Positions 22,117-32,929 of a DNA stretch of 64,000 nt are shown in pieces. Source of the DNA: Marichromatium gracile. Lineage in GTDB: Bacteria > Pseudomonadota > Gammaproteobacteria > Chromatiales > Chromatiaceae. The notes under the pieces are model-generated. The model saw only the letters and a list, made by a program, of their open reading frames with translations. It was not told the DNA's origin and searched no databases. The stretch spans positions 1 to 64,000 of the forward strand of contig NZ_SMDC01000013.1 in assembly GCF_004343155.1 (NCBI RefSeq), written 5' to 3'. The position numbers and the translations under genes were made by a program. Each line of letters opens with the position of its first letter. Positions within the stretch are counted from its first letter, which is position 1.

Positions 22117-22434
22117 ATGCCAAACGAAAACAGTCGACTGCTGCTGGAGATCGACGCCGCGATCCGCGAGATCAACCGCCGCCACATCAATCCGGCGATC
22201 TCGGCGCTGACCCTGAGCGATCTCAATCCGGTGATCGAGATGGTGGCGCGTGCGCGCGCGAGCTATCTGCAGGCGCTGTTCGAGATCGCCACCAAGAGTA
22301 ACGGCGAGCTGCCGGGCAAGGAGGCGGTGGCGCGGCTGCATGCGCTGCGGATGCGCTACGAGGAGCTGGTCAAGGGCATGCAGGCGCTGGAGACGGCGGT
22401 CGAGCGCGAGTATCTGGATGTGCGCAAGCGCTGA
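22117..22434 (+). CDS. Small conserved hypothetical protein
   Basis: I do not recognise this 105-residue protein. It is predicted to be all-helical, without signal peptide or membrane segment. It contains [20 protein letters not shown] and a C-terminal helical stretch [23 protein letters not shown] precedes the ATG. It is divergent from ruvB and its codon use matches its neighbours, so it is likely real and native. Confidence 0.7.
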   Translation: MPNENSRLLLEIDAAIREINRRHINPAISALTLSDLNPVIEMVARARASYLQALFEIATKSNGELPGKEAVARLHALRMRYEELVKGMQALETAVEREYLDVRKR

Positions 22435-22460
22435 TCCAGGGTCCGCCGCCGGCGCTGGCG

Positions 22461-22886
22461 TCAGCCGTGGAGTTCGCGCAGGAAGGTCTCGGGCGGCTGC
22501 ACCTTGAGCGCGCTGCCGGGGAAGTCCTCGGGGTTGGCGGTGATCAGGTAGTCGAGTCCCTGGGCGCGGGCGCACTCGTGGGTCAGGGCATCGTCGAGAT
22601 AGTCCCAACCGAGCTCCATGGCCGCGTCGACGATGCCGGCGTCGACCGGGGCGATCTCGAAGAGCGCGCGCAGCCGGTCGAGCGCGCCGCGCGCCTGGCG
22701 CTGGCCCTGGGTGCGGGAGAGGAAGTCGTGCAGTGCGTCGATCGCGCTGGCGCAGATATAGCCGCGTACGCGTCCATCAGTGACCAGGCCGAAGGCCGCG
22801 CGTGCGGGGCCGTTGCGGGAGTCCTCCGCGGCCATGGCCGCGGTCAGCACGGTGACGTCGAAGAGCGCCTTGGGGGTGTCGGACAT
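22461..22886 (-). CDS. PIN-domain protein
   Basis: The 141-residue protein has the PIN nuclease layout: an early acidic residue in ALFDVTVLTAAM, a middle IDALHDFL segment, and late acidic positions in LDDALTHECARAQGLDYLITANPEDF. PIN proteins cleave RNA and are often VapC-type toxins. The ATG at 22886 follows AGGGAA at good spacing. No VapB-like antitoxin is encoded immediately upstream, so this may be a solitary PIN gene. A strong promoter and a hairpin lie upstream. Confidence 0.75.
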   Translation of the reverse strand: MSDTPKALFDVTVLTAAMAAEDSRNGPARAAFGLVTDGRVRGYICASAIDALHDFLSRTQGQRQARGALDRLRALFEIAPVDAGIVDAAMELGWDYLDDALTHECARAQGLDYLITANPEDFPGSALKVQPPETFLRELHG

Positions 22887-22974
22887 CGTTCGTTCCCTGT
22901 GGTATTCGCCTGTCATGGCCGGCGAGCGGTGGGTATGCCGAGCGGATGCCCGGTGTCGCGGTCCATGCCGGAGC

Positions 22975-22998
22975 GCCCCGCATCTGTCGATGCGGGGC
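22975..22998 (-). terminator. Perfect hairpin in the leader of the PIN gene / after glgP
   Basis: GCCCCGCATC (22975-22984) and GATGCGGGGC (22989-22998) form a perfect 10-bp stem with a TGTC loop. On the minus strand it lies just after the predicted start point of the PIN promoter and about 75 bases after the glgP stop. It could terminate glgP, attenuate the PIN transcript, or end a short RNA. No U-tract follows. Confidence 0.5.
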
Positions 22999-23014
22999 TA
23001 TCAATCAGGAAACC

Positions 23015-23052
23015 CTTATAAGTCAAGACTCATCGGTGTGACAAGCGTCACA
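23015..23052 (-). promoter_or_regulatory. Promoter with a perfect CRP-type palindrome
   Basis: On the minus strand, TTGTCA (23044-23039), 18 bases and TATAAG (23020-23015) each match the consensus at five of six positions. The -35 is embedded in TGTGACAAGCGTCACA (23037-23052), a perfect TGTGA-N6-TCACA site. An activator or repressor of the CRP/Vfr type could bind over the -35. It drives transcription towards the hairpin and the PIN gene. Confidence 0.6.
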
Positions 23053-23072
23053 TTTCGTGGCCGGATGAGTGG

Positions 23073-25586
<2,514 letters not shown>

Positions 25587-25627
25587 CGGTGACGCCTCAG
25601 TGTGGGGAGAGGGGAGATGCGTCGGGG

Positions 25628-25649
25628 CGGGGCGCGTGAACGCGCCCCG
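25628..25649 (-). terminator. Hairpin between xfp and glgP
   Basis: CGGGGCGCGT (25628-25637) and ACGCGCCCCG (25640-25649) are perfectly complementary; the outer pairs form a stable stem with a small TGAA loop. It sits just after the xfp stop, so it may end the xfp transcript. Confidence 0.5.
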
Positions 25650-25660
25650 GTCGGATCAGA

Positions 25661-28045
25661 TCAATAGGGCCAAGTCCAGTCGTCGACCTCGGGCTTGTCG
25701 ACGCCGTGCTCGAAGGCGTAGTTGCGACACTCGATCTGCATGTCGCGCAGCCGCTCCTTGACGTGGGCGCCGGCCACCTGCAGCCGCGGTACCCGATCGA
25801 TGGCGTCGATGGCGAGGCTGAAGCGGTCGATCTCGTTGTTGATCGCCAGCTCCAGCGGGGTGTTGATGTTGCCCTTCTCCTTGTAGCCGCGCACGTGCAG
25901 GTTCCTGTGGTTGGTGCGACGGTAGGCGAGACGGTGGATCAGCCAGGGATAGCCGTGGAAGTTGAAGATCACCGGCCGATCCTTGGTGAACAGGCTGTCG
26001 AAATCGGCGTCGTTGAGCCCGTGGGGGTGTTCGCCGGCCGGTTGCAGACGGAACAGGTCGACGACGTTGATGAAGCGGATGCGGATGTCGGCGAAGTGCT
26101 CGCGCAGCAGCGCGGTGGCCGCCAGCGCCTCCTTGGTGGGGATGTCGCCGCAGCCGACCATCACCAGGTCGGGTTCGCCGCCCTGGTCGTTGCTCGCCCA
26201 CTCCCAGATGCCGATGCCCTTGGTGCAGTGCTTGATGGCCGCGTCCATGTCCAGGTACTGCAGATGGTTCTGCTTGTCGGCGACGATCACGTTGATGTCG
26301 TCGCGGCTGCGCAGGCAGTGGTCGACGGTCGAGAGCAGGGTGTTGACGTCCGGGGGCAGGTAGATCCGCGTGACCTCGGGGTTCTTGTTGACCACCACGT
26401 CGAGGAAGCCCGGGTCCTGGTGGGTGAAGCCGTTGTGGTCCTGGCGCCAGACGGTGGAGGTGATCAGCAGGTTGAGCGAGGAGACACGGGCGCGCCAGGG
26501 GATGTCCTCGCAGATCGACAGCCACTTGGCATGCTGGTTGTACATGCTGTCGATGACGTGGACGAAGGCCTCGTAGGTGGCGAAGAAACCGTGCCGCCCG
26601 GTGAGGATATAGCCCTCGTACCAACCCTCGAGGGTGTGCTCCGAGAGCATCTCCAGCACCCGGCCATCGGGTGAGAGTTCACCGCCGTCGGCGTCCTCCT
26701 CGCGGTAGTCGCACAGCCACAGCTTCTTGCTCACCTCGTAGATGGCGTCGAGCTTGTTGGAGGTGTTCTCGTCCGGGCCGAAGACACGGAAGTTGTCGGT
26801 GTTGCGCGCCATCACGTCGCGCAGCATCGCCCCCAGGGGGCGGGTGTTCATCGCCCGCTCGGTGGCCGGACGGCTGATCGGCTGGGCGTAGTCGCGGAAG
26901 TCGGGCAGGCGCAGCGCACGTCGCAGCAGGCCGCCGTTGGCATGGGGGCTGGCGCTCATGCGCATCTCGCCCCGGGGCGCGAGTGCCTTGAGCTCGGGGC
27001 GCAGCCGGCCCTGCTCGTCGAACAGCTCCTCGGGTTGGTAGCTGCGCATCCACGCCTCGAGCTGTTCGAGATGGGCGGGATTGCCGTGCATCCCCGAGAG
27101 CGGCACCTGATGGGCGCGCCAGAAACCCTCGACGCGCTTGCCGTCGACCGTCTTCGGACCGGTCCAGCCCTTGGGGGTGCGCAGCACGATCATCGGCCAG
27201 TGGCAGCGGTTGGCCTGGCCGCTCTCGCGTGCCTGCTGCTGGAAGCCGCGGATCTCGGCGAGGCAGCGATCGAGCGTCTCGGCCATGCGCTGATGCATCT
27301 CCATCGGGTCGTCGCCCTCGACGAAGTGCGGGGTCCAGCCGTAGCCGCGCATCAGGTTGCTCAGTTCCTCGTTGGGGATGCGCGAGAGCAGGGTGGGGTT
27401 GTTGATCTTGTAGCCGTTGAGATGAAGGATCGGCAGCACCGCGCCGTCGCGGATCGGGTTGAGATACTTGCTCGAGTGCCAGGAGGTGGCCAGCGGTCCG
27501 GTCTCGGCCTCGCCGTCGCCGACGGCGACCGCCACCAACAGATCCGGGTTGTCGAAGGCCGCGCCGAAGGCGTGCGAGATCGAGTAGCCGAGCTCGCCGC
27601 CCTCGTGGATCGAGCCGGGGGTCTCGGGCGTGCAGTGCGAGCCGATGCCGCCGGGGAAGGAGAACTGCTTGAAGAAGGCGCGCAGACCTTCCTCATCCTC
27701 GCTCTTGTTGGGATAGACCTCGGAGTAGGTGCCCTCGAGATAGACCGGGGCGAGCACCCCGGGGGCGCCGTGACCCGGGCCGGCGAGAAAGATGGCGCGC
27801 TGGTCGTAGGCATTGATGATGCGGTTGAGATGGACGTACATGAACGACAGTCCGGGACTCGCGCCCCAATGACCGAGCAGGCGCTGCTTGAGATGTTCCT
27901 CGCGCAGCGGTTCGCGCAGCAGCGGGTTGTCCCGCAGATAGATCATGCCGACGGCCAGGTAGTTGCAGGCGCGCCAGTAGGCGTCGATCCGCTTCAAAAG
28001 CTCTGGGGACAGGTTCGCGTCAGGATGCGCGACGGGGGTGACCAT
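25661..28045 (-). CDS. xfp: Xylulose-5-P / fructose-6-P phosphoketolase
   Basis: This thiamine-diphosphate enzyme splits xylulose-5-phosphate (and often fructose-6-phosphate) to acetyl phosphate plus a smaller sugar phosphate. The 794-residue protein shows family signatures: [48 protein letters not shown] and the ThDP-binding [15 protein letters not shown]. Length is normal. Together with GlgP it could route glycogen-derived sugar to acetyl phosphate without pyruvate dehydrogenase; that link is inferred from adjacency. Confidence 0.96.
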   Translation of the reverse strand: MVTPVAHPDANLSPELLKRIDAYWRACNYLAVGMIYLRDNPLLREPLREEHLKQRLLGHWGASPGLSFMYVHLNRIINAYDQRAIFLAGPGHGAPGVLAPVYLEGTYSEVYPNKSEDEEGLRAFFKQFSFPGGIGSHCTPETPGSIHEGGELGYSISHAFGAAFDNPDLLVAVAVGDGEAETGPLATSWHSSKYLNPIRDGAVLPILHLNGYKINNPTLLSRIPNEELSNLMRGYGWTPHFVEGDDPMEMHQRMAETLDRCLAEIRGFQQQARESGQANRCHWPMIVLRTPKGWTGPKTVDGKRVEGFWRAHQVPLSGMHGNPAHLEQLEAWMRSYQPEELFDEQGRLRPELKALAPRGEMRMSASPHANGGLLRRALRLPDFRDYAQPISRPATERAMNTRPLGAMLRDVMARNTDNFRVFGPDENTSNKLDAIYEVSKKLWLCDYREEDADGGELSPDGRVLEMLSEHTLEGWYEGYILTGRHGFFATYEAFVHVIDSMYNQHAKWLSICEDIPWRARVSSLNLLITSTVWRQDHNGFTHQDPGFLDVVVNKNPEVTRIYLPPDVNTLLSTVDHCLRSRDDINVIVADKQNHLQYLDMDAAIKHCTKGIGIWEWASNDQGGEPDLVMVGCGDIPTKEALAATALLREHFADIRIRFINVVDLFRLQPAGEHPHGLNDADFDSLFTKDRPVIFNFHGYPWLIHRLAYRRTNHRNLHVRGYKEKGNINTPLELAINNEIDRFSLAIDAIDRVPRLQVAGAHVKERLRDMQIECRNYAFEHGVDKPEVDDWTWPY

Positions 28046-28152
28046 TGCAGACTCCTCAATCGGTGATTGCGTGAGTTCAGGTGATCACGATAGTCGATGG
28101 TCGGGGGGAAGGCCAGACAGGATGACCGAGTGGGGGCGGATGGGTGCGTGAT

Positions 28153-28166
28153 GGCGCCATGGCGCC
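28153..28166. promoter_or_regulatory. Perfect 14-bp palindrome upstream of xfp
   Basis: GGCGCCATGGCGCC is fully self-complementary and lies about 110 bases before the xfp start, in the 218-bp gap between xfp and the HMA-type gene. It could be an operator, but in GC-rich DNA a short palindrome of this composition may be chance. Confidence 0.25.
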
Positions 28167-28263
28167 GCGACATCACCGGGCCTCGTCAAGGTCATATGGC
28201 AATGCGCTGAATATTAAGTTTTTATGGCATCGCCATTCGGGCGTGTGAGCGGTATCGGCTCGG

Positions 28264-28767
28264 TCAGTGACGCAGCGGCGAGAGCGCCGTGACCATAAGG
28301 GTACGAATACGCGCGCGCGTACGCTCCTGCCAGCAGCGCCACACGTCGGCCATGATCCAGCGCGCCGCCCTGAGCTTGAGTCGGCACAGCGGGCAGTCGG
28401 CACGCGAGCGCCGGCGCTGTACGCGCTGGGGGTGCGCCCTGTTCCACTTTGGCGTTTTTCGTATAGGATGGACCAGAGGAGCGGCCGCCGGAGGACGCGA
28501 TTGATGGATCAATGGAGTCAGTGTCGAGAGGATGGTGCTCGCCGCCAGTGGCTGGGACGCGTGATGTCGCACCACCAGGCTGGCGCAGGCCGGGTTGCTG
28601 CGTACGCCCTCCACCCCGGGCAGGGCGCGCAGCGCCTTGACCAGCGCCGTCGCCGCAGCGGGTTCGGCGAGCAGCAGCGGCACGCGCAGCCGCACGCGCC
28701 CCGGCACCTGATGACAGATCGAGATCGGGGGCAGCTGCCCCTGGCGTGCTGCGGGTACGGACGGCAT
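28264..28767 (-). CDS. HMA-type PGRVRLR protein with CPLC tail (ferrosome-associated candidate)
   Basis: The 167-residue protein starts with a short tail and then an HMA_2-like domain (about 15-90). The domain carries CHQVPGRVRLRVP, a helix with ALRALPGVEGVRSNP, and a strand ASLVVRHH. The same PGR(L/V)R(L/I)R motif opens the ATPase and the 33591 gene product. There is no CxxC in this domain. The basic C-terminal part contains CPLC and ends WRCWQERTRARIRTLM. GGAGG lies eight bases before the ATG at 28767. It is divergent from the main operon. The link to ferrosomes is by context and motif; biochemical role unknown. Confidence 0.65.
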   Translation of the reverse strand: MPSVPAARQGQLPPISICHQVPGRVRLRVPLLLAEPAAATALVKALRALPGVEGVRSNPACASLVVRHHASQPLAASTILSTLTPLIHQSRPPAAAPLVHPIRKTPKWNRAHPQRVQRRRSRADCPLCRLKLRAARWIMADVWRCWQERTRARIRTLMVTALSPLRH

Positions 28768-28842
28768 CGCTGGTTCCTCCGGGGGATACTCCAACCATCT
28801 CCAGACCCTCCGAGTCTAACCGCGCCCCGCTCCCCATGCAAA

Positions 28843-28863
28843 CGTAAATCGTTATTGTTTACG
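28843..28863. promoter_or_regulatory. Inverted repeat in the divergent control region of the ferrosome-like locus
   Basis: CGTAAA and TTTACG form 6-bp arms around nine bases, in an unusually AT-rich patch of a GC-rich spacer (28768-29033). TTGTTT at its right end could serve as a weak -35 for the rightward operon, with TAACTT 17 bases on. Match to the Fur 19-mer is only partial (about 10 positions), so the regulator is unknown. Confidence 0.35.
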
Positions 28864-29033
28864 ACGGGCGGCTGCGTTAACTTTATTCTCCAGTCGGGAC
28901 CGTCCGCCGTGGCAGTGCGGTGCCCCCACCGCTGCGGTCTCGATCGAGCGGTCCGTGCATCGCGAGGTCGAGGACGACGATGAGCACCGTCTCGAGTGCG
29001 GTGCCGCAACCCATCCATCCAAGCGGAGTCACC

Positions 29034-29774
29034 ATGAGCGAACACAAGTCAGAGGCGCAGGCGCGACCGGATATGCCCGGAGGCGGCCAGGAGGGCGCGC
29101 AGGCCTGGCAGGCCGAGGGCTGCGACAGCGCTGCGGGCCAGGGTCCCCAGGCCGCCGGTGCACCCTGGTCGGCGCAGGGCCAGGAGCCTGGCATGGGCAT
29201 GCACCCCGGCCAACAGCAGGCCCCGCAGCCGGCCTGGGGCGCGCCGCCGCCGGGCGTTGCCGCGGCCCAGCCCCAGGGACCACAGACCGCGCAGGGTGGA
29301 TATGGGCCTCAGGCCGGTGGCCAGCCGCAATGGATGCCGGGGATGCTGCCGCCGCAGCAGCCGTATCCGGGACAGCCGTACCCGGGGGCGCAGCCGCCGC
29401 AGTACGGCTATCAGCCCGGTGGCATGCCGCCTGGGGCCATGCCCTATCAGGGCGCGCCGTACCAGGGTGGGCAGCCCGAGTGGGCCGGTCATGGCGCGGC
29501 GCCGGGTGGTTATCCCCCGGGGGCCGGTGCGCACCAGGGGTTCGGTGCCCAGCACGGCGCCGGCGCCGGGGTGGCGGAACTGGTCGATGAGCTGGCCAAT
29601 GGTGGCAACGGACTCAACAGCCTCTCCAAGCTGATCGACTTCAATGACACCGACTTCTGGAAGGGCGCGCTGCTCGGTGCCGCCGCCGTGTTGGTGTTCA
29701 CCAACGGCTCGGTCCAGCGCACCCTCTTCGGTGGCGACAAGGGTCAGGGTGGTGGCGAGGAGCAGAAGGCATGA
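29034..29774 (+). CDS. Gly/Pro/Gln-rich membrane protein of the ferrosome-like operon
   Basis: The 246-residue product has a long low-complexity region (about 15-175) of Gln, Pro, Gly, Ala and Tyr, with repeated QPQ, PGQPYPG and GMPP strings. The C-terminal 65 residues contain a conserved segment FWKGALLGAAAVLVFTN followed by VQRTLFGG, a single hydrophobic helix with a GxxxGA pattern. The same segment recurs in the 30284 gene. The ATG at 29034 has GGAG nine bases upstream; upstream in-frame starts exist but are poorer. It overlaps the next gene by ATGA. A scaffold or matrix role is inference. Confidence 0.7.
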   Translation: MSEHKSEAQARPDMPGGGQEGAQAWQAEGCDSAAGQGPQAAGAPWSAQGQEPGMGMHPGQQQAPQPAWGAPPPGVAAAQPQGPQTAQGGYGPQAGGQPQWMPGMLPPQQPYPGQPYPGAQPPQYGYQPGGMPPGAMPYQGAPYQGGQPEWAGHGAAPGGYPPGAGAHQGFGAQHGAGAGVAELVDELANGGNGLNSLSKLIDFNDTDFWKGALLGAAAVLVFTNGSVQRTLFGGDKGQGGGEEQKA

Positions 29775-30118
29775 GCCAGCCTCCCGTTTTCTGGCCGGGC
29801 ACGGCGCCCACGGCCCCGGCGATCAGCAGCGATTGCGGGTCGTTGGTGCGGCTCGCCACCCTCGGAGCGGTGATCGGCGGCAGTCTCGCCGCGGCCCGTC
29901 AGGTCGATCGCATCCAGGCCGGCGAGCAGCTTCCCAACCTGGCCCTGGTCGAGACCGGCAAGAGCGCGGTGGCCGCGGGTGTGGCCACCGCTGCGGCCGG
30001 CGCCGTGGCCTCCACCGTCGCCGATCAGGGGGCGCTGCGGCTCGGGCTGATGTTCCTGGCCGGGTCGGCGGTCTTCTACGGGCTGCGTCAATGGACCGAT
30101 GGGGATATGCATGACTGA
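29771..30118 (+). CDS. Small membrane protein of the ferrosome-like operon
   Basis: The 115-residue protein has two or three hydrophobic Gly/Ala-rich segments: LVRLATLGAVIGGSLAAAR, SAVAAGVATAAAGAVASTV and LRLGLMFLAGSAVFYGL. It lacks cysteines other than one near residue 22 and shows no enzyme motif. The start overlaps the previous stop (ATGA) and the stop overlaps the next start, so it is translationally coupled on both sides. I do not recognise a named family. Confidence 0.65.
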   Translation: MSQPPVFWPGTAPTAPAISSDCGSLVRLATLGAVIGGSLAAARQVDRIQAGEQLPNLALVETGKSAVAAGVATAAAGAVASTVADQGALRLGLMFLAGSAVFYGLRQWTDGDMHD

Positions 30119-30287
30119 TCAACGTCAACGTCATCAGCACGGGGTCACGAAGAACATCGCCGAGGGCATCGGCGGTTTGATCACCGGCGCGGCACTGGTG
30201 ATGTTGCTGCGTGGCCTGGTCAAGGCGCGCGGCAACCGGCAACCGGCACCGAACAACGCACGACCGACCACAGGAGACTCGGCATGA
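30111..30287 (+). CDS. Very small membrane protein of the ferrosome-like operon
   Basis: The product is 58 residues, with a hydrophilic His/Gln-rich start (TDQRQRHQHG), one hydrophobic helix (IGGLITGAALVMLLRGLV) and a basic, Pro/Asn-rich tail. I use the ATG at 30111, overlapping the previous gene by eight bases; an ATG four codons earlier is also in frame. The stop overlaps the next start (ATGA). The helix repeats the Gly-x3-Gly-Ala pattern of its neighbours. Confidence 0.6.
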   Translation: MTDQRQRHQHGVTKNIAEGIGGLITGAALVMLLRGLVKARGNRQPAPNNARPTTGDSA

Positions 30288-30709
30288 GCAATCAATACGG
30301 CTATCCAGGGCAGGGCGCCCAGGGCCAACCGGGGGGTGCCCCCCAGGGACAGGCCCAGGGTGGGCAGTATCAGCAGTATCACCAGGGCCAGGGTGCGGCT
30401 CTTCCGCCTCAGGGACAGGCCTATTACTACCAGGGCTATCATGCGCCCATGGCGATGCAGCAGCCCCAGTGGAACCCCCAGAACCAGCAGGGCACGCTGG
30501 CGACGCTGTCGCGTGACCGCTTCCTCAAGGGGCTGGTGATCGGCGCCGCTGCGACCTATCTGCTCACCAACGAGCAGGTGCAGCGCACGGCGATCAACGG
30601 CATGGTACGCGCCTGGGCGATGGTCCAGGGCGGGGTCGAGGAGATCAAGGAGCGTTTCGGCGACGCCGAGGCCGAGCTGCGGCACGCCTCGCAGCGTCAG
30701 GATCCCTGA
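30284..30709 (+). CDS. Gln/Gly-rich membrane protein of the ferrosome-like operon
   Basis: The 141-residue protein has a low-complexity N-terminal half (GYPGQGAQGQPGGAPQGQ and QQYHQGQG strings). The conserved segment follows: FLKGLVIGAAATYLLTN and VQRTAINGM. It ends in a charged helix (GGVEEIKERFGDAEAELRH). The segment is clearly related to that of the 29034 product, so the two are probably paralogues. It is the last of four overlapping small genes; a 73-bp gap with a hairpin separates it from the ATPase. Confidence 0.7.
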   Translation: MSNQYGYPGQGAQGQPGGAPQGQAQGGQYQQYHQGQGAALPPQGQAYYYQGYHAPMAMQQPQWNPQNQQGTLATLSRDRFLKGLVIGAAATYLLTNEQVQRTAINGMVRAWAMVQGGVEEIKERFGDAEAELRHASQRQDP

Positions 30710-30732
30710 GCGTCACCCTCTCCCCCAGCCCA

Positions 30733-30760
30733 CGTGGGCGGGTGCGTCCGCCCGCCCACG
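30733..30760 (+). terminator. Hairpin between the small-protein genes and the P1B-ATPase gene
   Basis: CGTGGGCGGG (30733-30742) and CCCGCCCACG (30751-30760) form a perfect 10-bp stem. There is no T-tract. It may partially terminate or protect the upstream mRNA, giving more small protein than ATPase. Confidence 0.4.
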
Positions 30761-30782
30761 CCCAGTTCAGGACCCTGATCTC

Positions 30783-32921
30783 GTGACCCCTTCCTTGCCC
30801 GCGCTGCGCTATCGCGTCGTTCACCAGCTGCCCGGTCGGTTGCGGCTGCGTCTCCCCGCCCTCGGCGCCCCCGGTTATGCACCGGACACCCTTGAACTCT
30901 GGCTCGATGCCCTGCCCGAGGTGCGCGAGGTGCGTACCGGGGTGGCGACGGGTTCGCTGGTGATCGAGTTCACGCCTACGCCCGAGGCGCGGGCTCGCGT
31001 CATCGAGCGGCTGCGTGCCTATGTGCCCCATGTCGGTCACGACGCGCTGCCGGTGTCCGCCGGCGAGCCGGACTCGGGGCTGGCGCCGGTGGCGACCTCG
31101 TTGTTGGCGCTGGCGCTGCTGCCGCTGTTGCCGCCGGGCTGGCGGTTGGCGCTGGCGGTGACCAGTGCCGCGCCGACGCTGGCGCGCGGGGTCGACACCC
31201 TGGTCAACGAAGGGGTCAAGGTCGAGGTGCTCGATGCCGTGGCGGTAGGGCTCTCGGCGGCGCGTGGCGAGGTCTATGCCGCCACCGTCACCGACCTGCT
31301 GCTGCGTCTCGGCGCCTATCTCGAGGAGCGCACCGCGCGTCGCTCCGATCGCATGCTGGCGCGGCTGCTGCGCCCGGACCCCGCGCCGGCCTGGGTCGAG
31401 CGCGACGGTGAGCTGGTGCGCGTGCCCGGCGATCAGGTCGAGGTCGGCGAGATCGTTCAGGTCGGGCCGGGGGAGCGCATCGCGGTCGACGGTCGGGTGA
31501 TCGACGGGGTGGCGCTGGTCGATCAGTCGGCGGTCACCGGCGAGGACGTGCCGGTGCGCAAGTCGGTCTACCGACGGGTGATCTGCGGCTCGGTGCTGGT
31601 CGAGGGGCGGCTGCGCATCGAGGCCACCCAGGTCGGCGCCGAGACCACCTCGGCGCGGGTGGCGCGCTTCATCGGCGATGCGCTCACCAAGCGCTCGGCC
31701 ACCCAGAGCGAGGCCGACCGGCTCGCCGATCAGCGCGTGGCGCTGACCCTGGGCACGGGGGCGGCGGTCTATGCCGCCACCCGCGACCTGCGTCGGGTGC
31801 AGTCGGTGTTCCTGGTCGATTATGCCTGCGCGCTCAAGCTCGGCACCCCGGTGGCGATCAAGTCGGGGATGGCGCGTGCGGCGGGCAATGGGGTGCTGAT
31901 GCGTGGTGGCGAGGCGATCGAGCAGCTCGCCGGGGTCGATACGCTGGTGTTCGACAAGACCGGCACCCTGACCCACAGCGAGCTGGCGGTCACCGATGTC
32001 GAGGTGCTCGCCACCCACCCGGGTTGCGACGAGTGTGACCTGCTCGCGCTGGTCGCCTCGATCGAGGAGCACGCCTCGCACCCGATCGCCAGCGCCGTGG
32101 TCGACGCCGCACAGGCGCGCGGACTCGAGCACATCAGCCACGGCGAGGTCGATTATCTGGTCGCCCACGGGCTCTCGGCCGATGTCGCCGGGGGGCGGAT
32201 CATGATCGGCAGCCGTCACTATCTCGAAGAGCACGAGGGCATCGACTTCTCGCCCTTCGAACCGCGTATCTCGAGCTTCCACGACGCCGGCAAGATCCTG
32301 CTCTTCGTCGCCAACCGCGAGGGCCCGGTCGGGCTGATCGCGCTGCGCGACACGCTGCGCCCCGAGACCCCGGAGACGCTGGCGCGGCTGCGTGCGCTCG
32401 GCATCGAGCGGCTGGTGATGATCAGCGGCGACCGCCGCAGCAAGGCCGAGGCGCTCGGTCGCGAGCTCGGTTTCGACGCGGTGCACGCCGAGGTCGCGCC
32501 CGAGGACAAGGCGGCGATCCTGATGCGCCTGCAGGATGCCGGGGCCAAGGTCGCCTTCGTCGGCGACGGGGTCAACGACGGTCCGGCGCTCGCTGCCGCC
32601 GATGTCGGCATCGCCATGCCGCGCGGTGCCGATATCGCCCGCGCCACGGCCGACATCCTGCTCACCGACGATCGGCTCGATGCGGTGGCCGACGCGCGCG
32701 CCCTGGCGCTCAGCACCATGCGATTGATCCGCAACAACTTCCGCGCCGCCGTCGGCATCAACACCGCGATCCTGGTCGGCGCGGCGAGCGGTCGGGTCTC
32801 GCCCCTGGCCAGCGCGGTGCTGCACAACGGCACCACCCTGGCGGTGCTGCTCAACGCCCTGCGCGGGGTGGACTTCGATGGTGCCGAGGAGCGTCGTCTC
32901 GCGCCGCCGGTCGACGACTGA
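30783..32921 (+). CDS. fezB: P1B-type metal ATPase, FezB-like
   Basis: The 712-residue ATPase pumps a transition metal across a membrane; in ferrosome systems this is thought to be iron into the organelle. It begins with an HMA_2-like domain (HQLPGRLRLRLP, about 10-85) lacking CxxC. It then has membrane segments, TGE in the actuator loop (about 252), phosphorylation site D391 in VFDKTGTLTH, and GDGVND near 594. The sixth-helix motif, normally CPC or SPC, is DYACALKLGTP (about 346), as I recall for the P1B-6 class. It ends with HNGTTLAVLLNALRG. The start is GTG. The symbol is given on motif and operon context. Confidence 0.75.
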   Translation: MTPSLPALRYRVVHQLPGRLRLRLPALGAPGYAPDTLELWLDALPEVREVRTGVATGSLVIEFTPTPEARARVIERLRAYVPHVGHDALPVSAGEPDSGLAPVATSLLALALLPLLPPGWRLALAVTSAAPTLARGVDTLVNEGVKVEVLDAVAVGLSAARGEVYAATVTDLLLRLGAYLEERTARRSDRMLARLLRPDPAPAWVERDGELVRVPGDQVEVGEIVQVGPGERIAVDGRVIDGVALVDQSAVTGEDVPVRKSVYRRVICGSVLVEGRLRIEATQVGAETTSARVARFIGDALTKRSATQSEADRLADQRVALTLGTGAAVYAATRDLRRVQSVFLVDYACALKLGTPVAIKSGMARAAGNGVLMRGGEAIEQLAGVDTLVFDKTGTLTHSELAVTDVEVLATHPGCDECDLLALVASIEEHASHPIASAVVDAAQARGLEHISHGEVDYLVAHGLSADVAGGRIMIGSRHYLEEHEGIDFSPFEPRISSFHDAGKILLFVANREGPVGLIALRDTLRPETPETLARLRALGIERLVMISGDRRSKAEALGRELGFDAVHAEVAPEDKAAILMRLQDAGAKVAFVGDGVNDGPALAAADVGIAMPRGADIARATADILLTDDRLDAVADARALALSTMRLIRNNFRAAVGINTAILVGAASGRVSPLASAVLHNGTTLAVLLNALRGVDFDGAEERRLAPPVDD

Positions 32922-32929
32922 GAGCGGGG

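Noticed and set aside
22461-22886. VapBC toxin-antitoxin pair
   Set aside because: No AbrB- or RHH-type small gene lies directly upstream of the PIN gene; the short frames there overlap the promoter and hairpin.
28843-28863. Canonical Fur box
   Set aside because: Only about half of the 19 consensus positions match, so it is listed as an uncharacterised inverted repeat instead.
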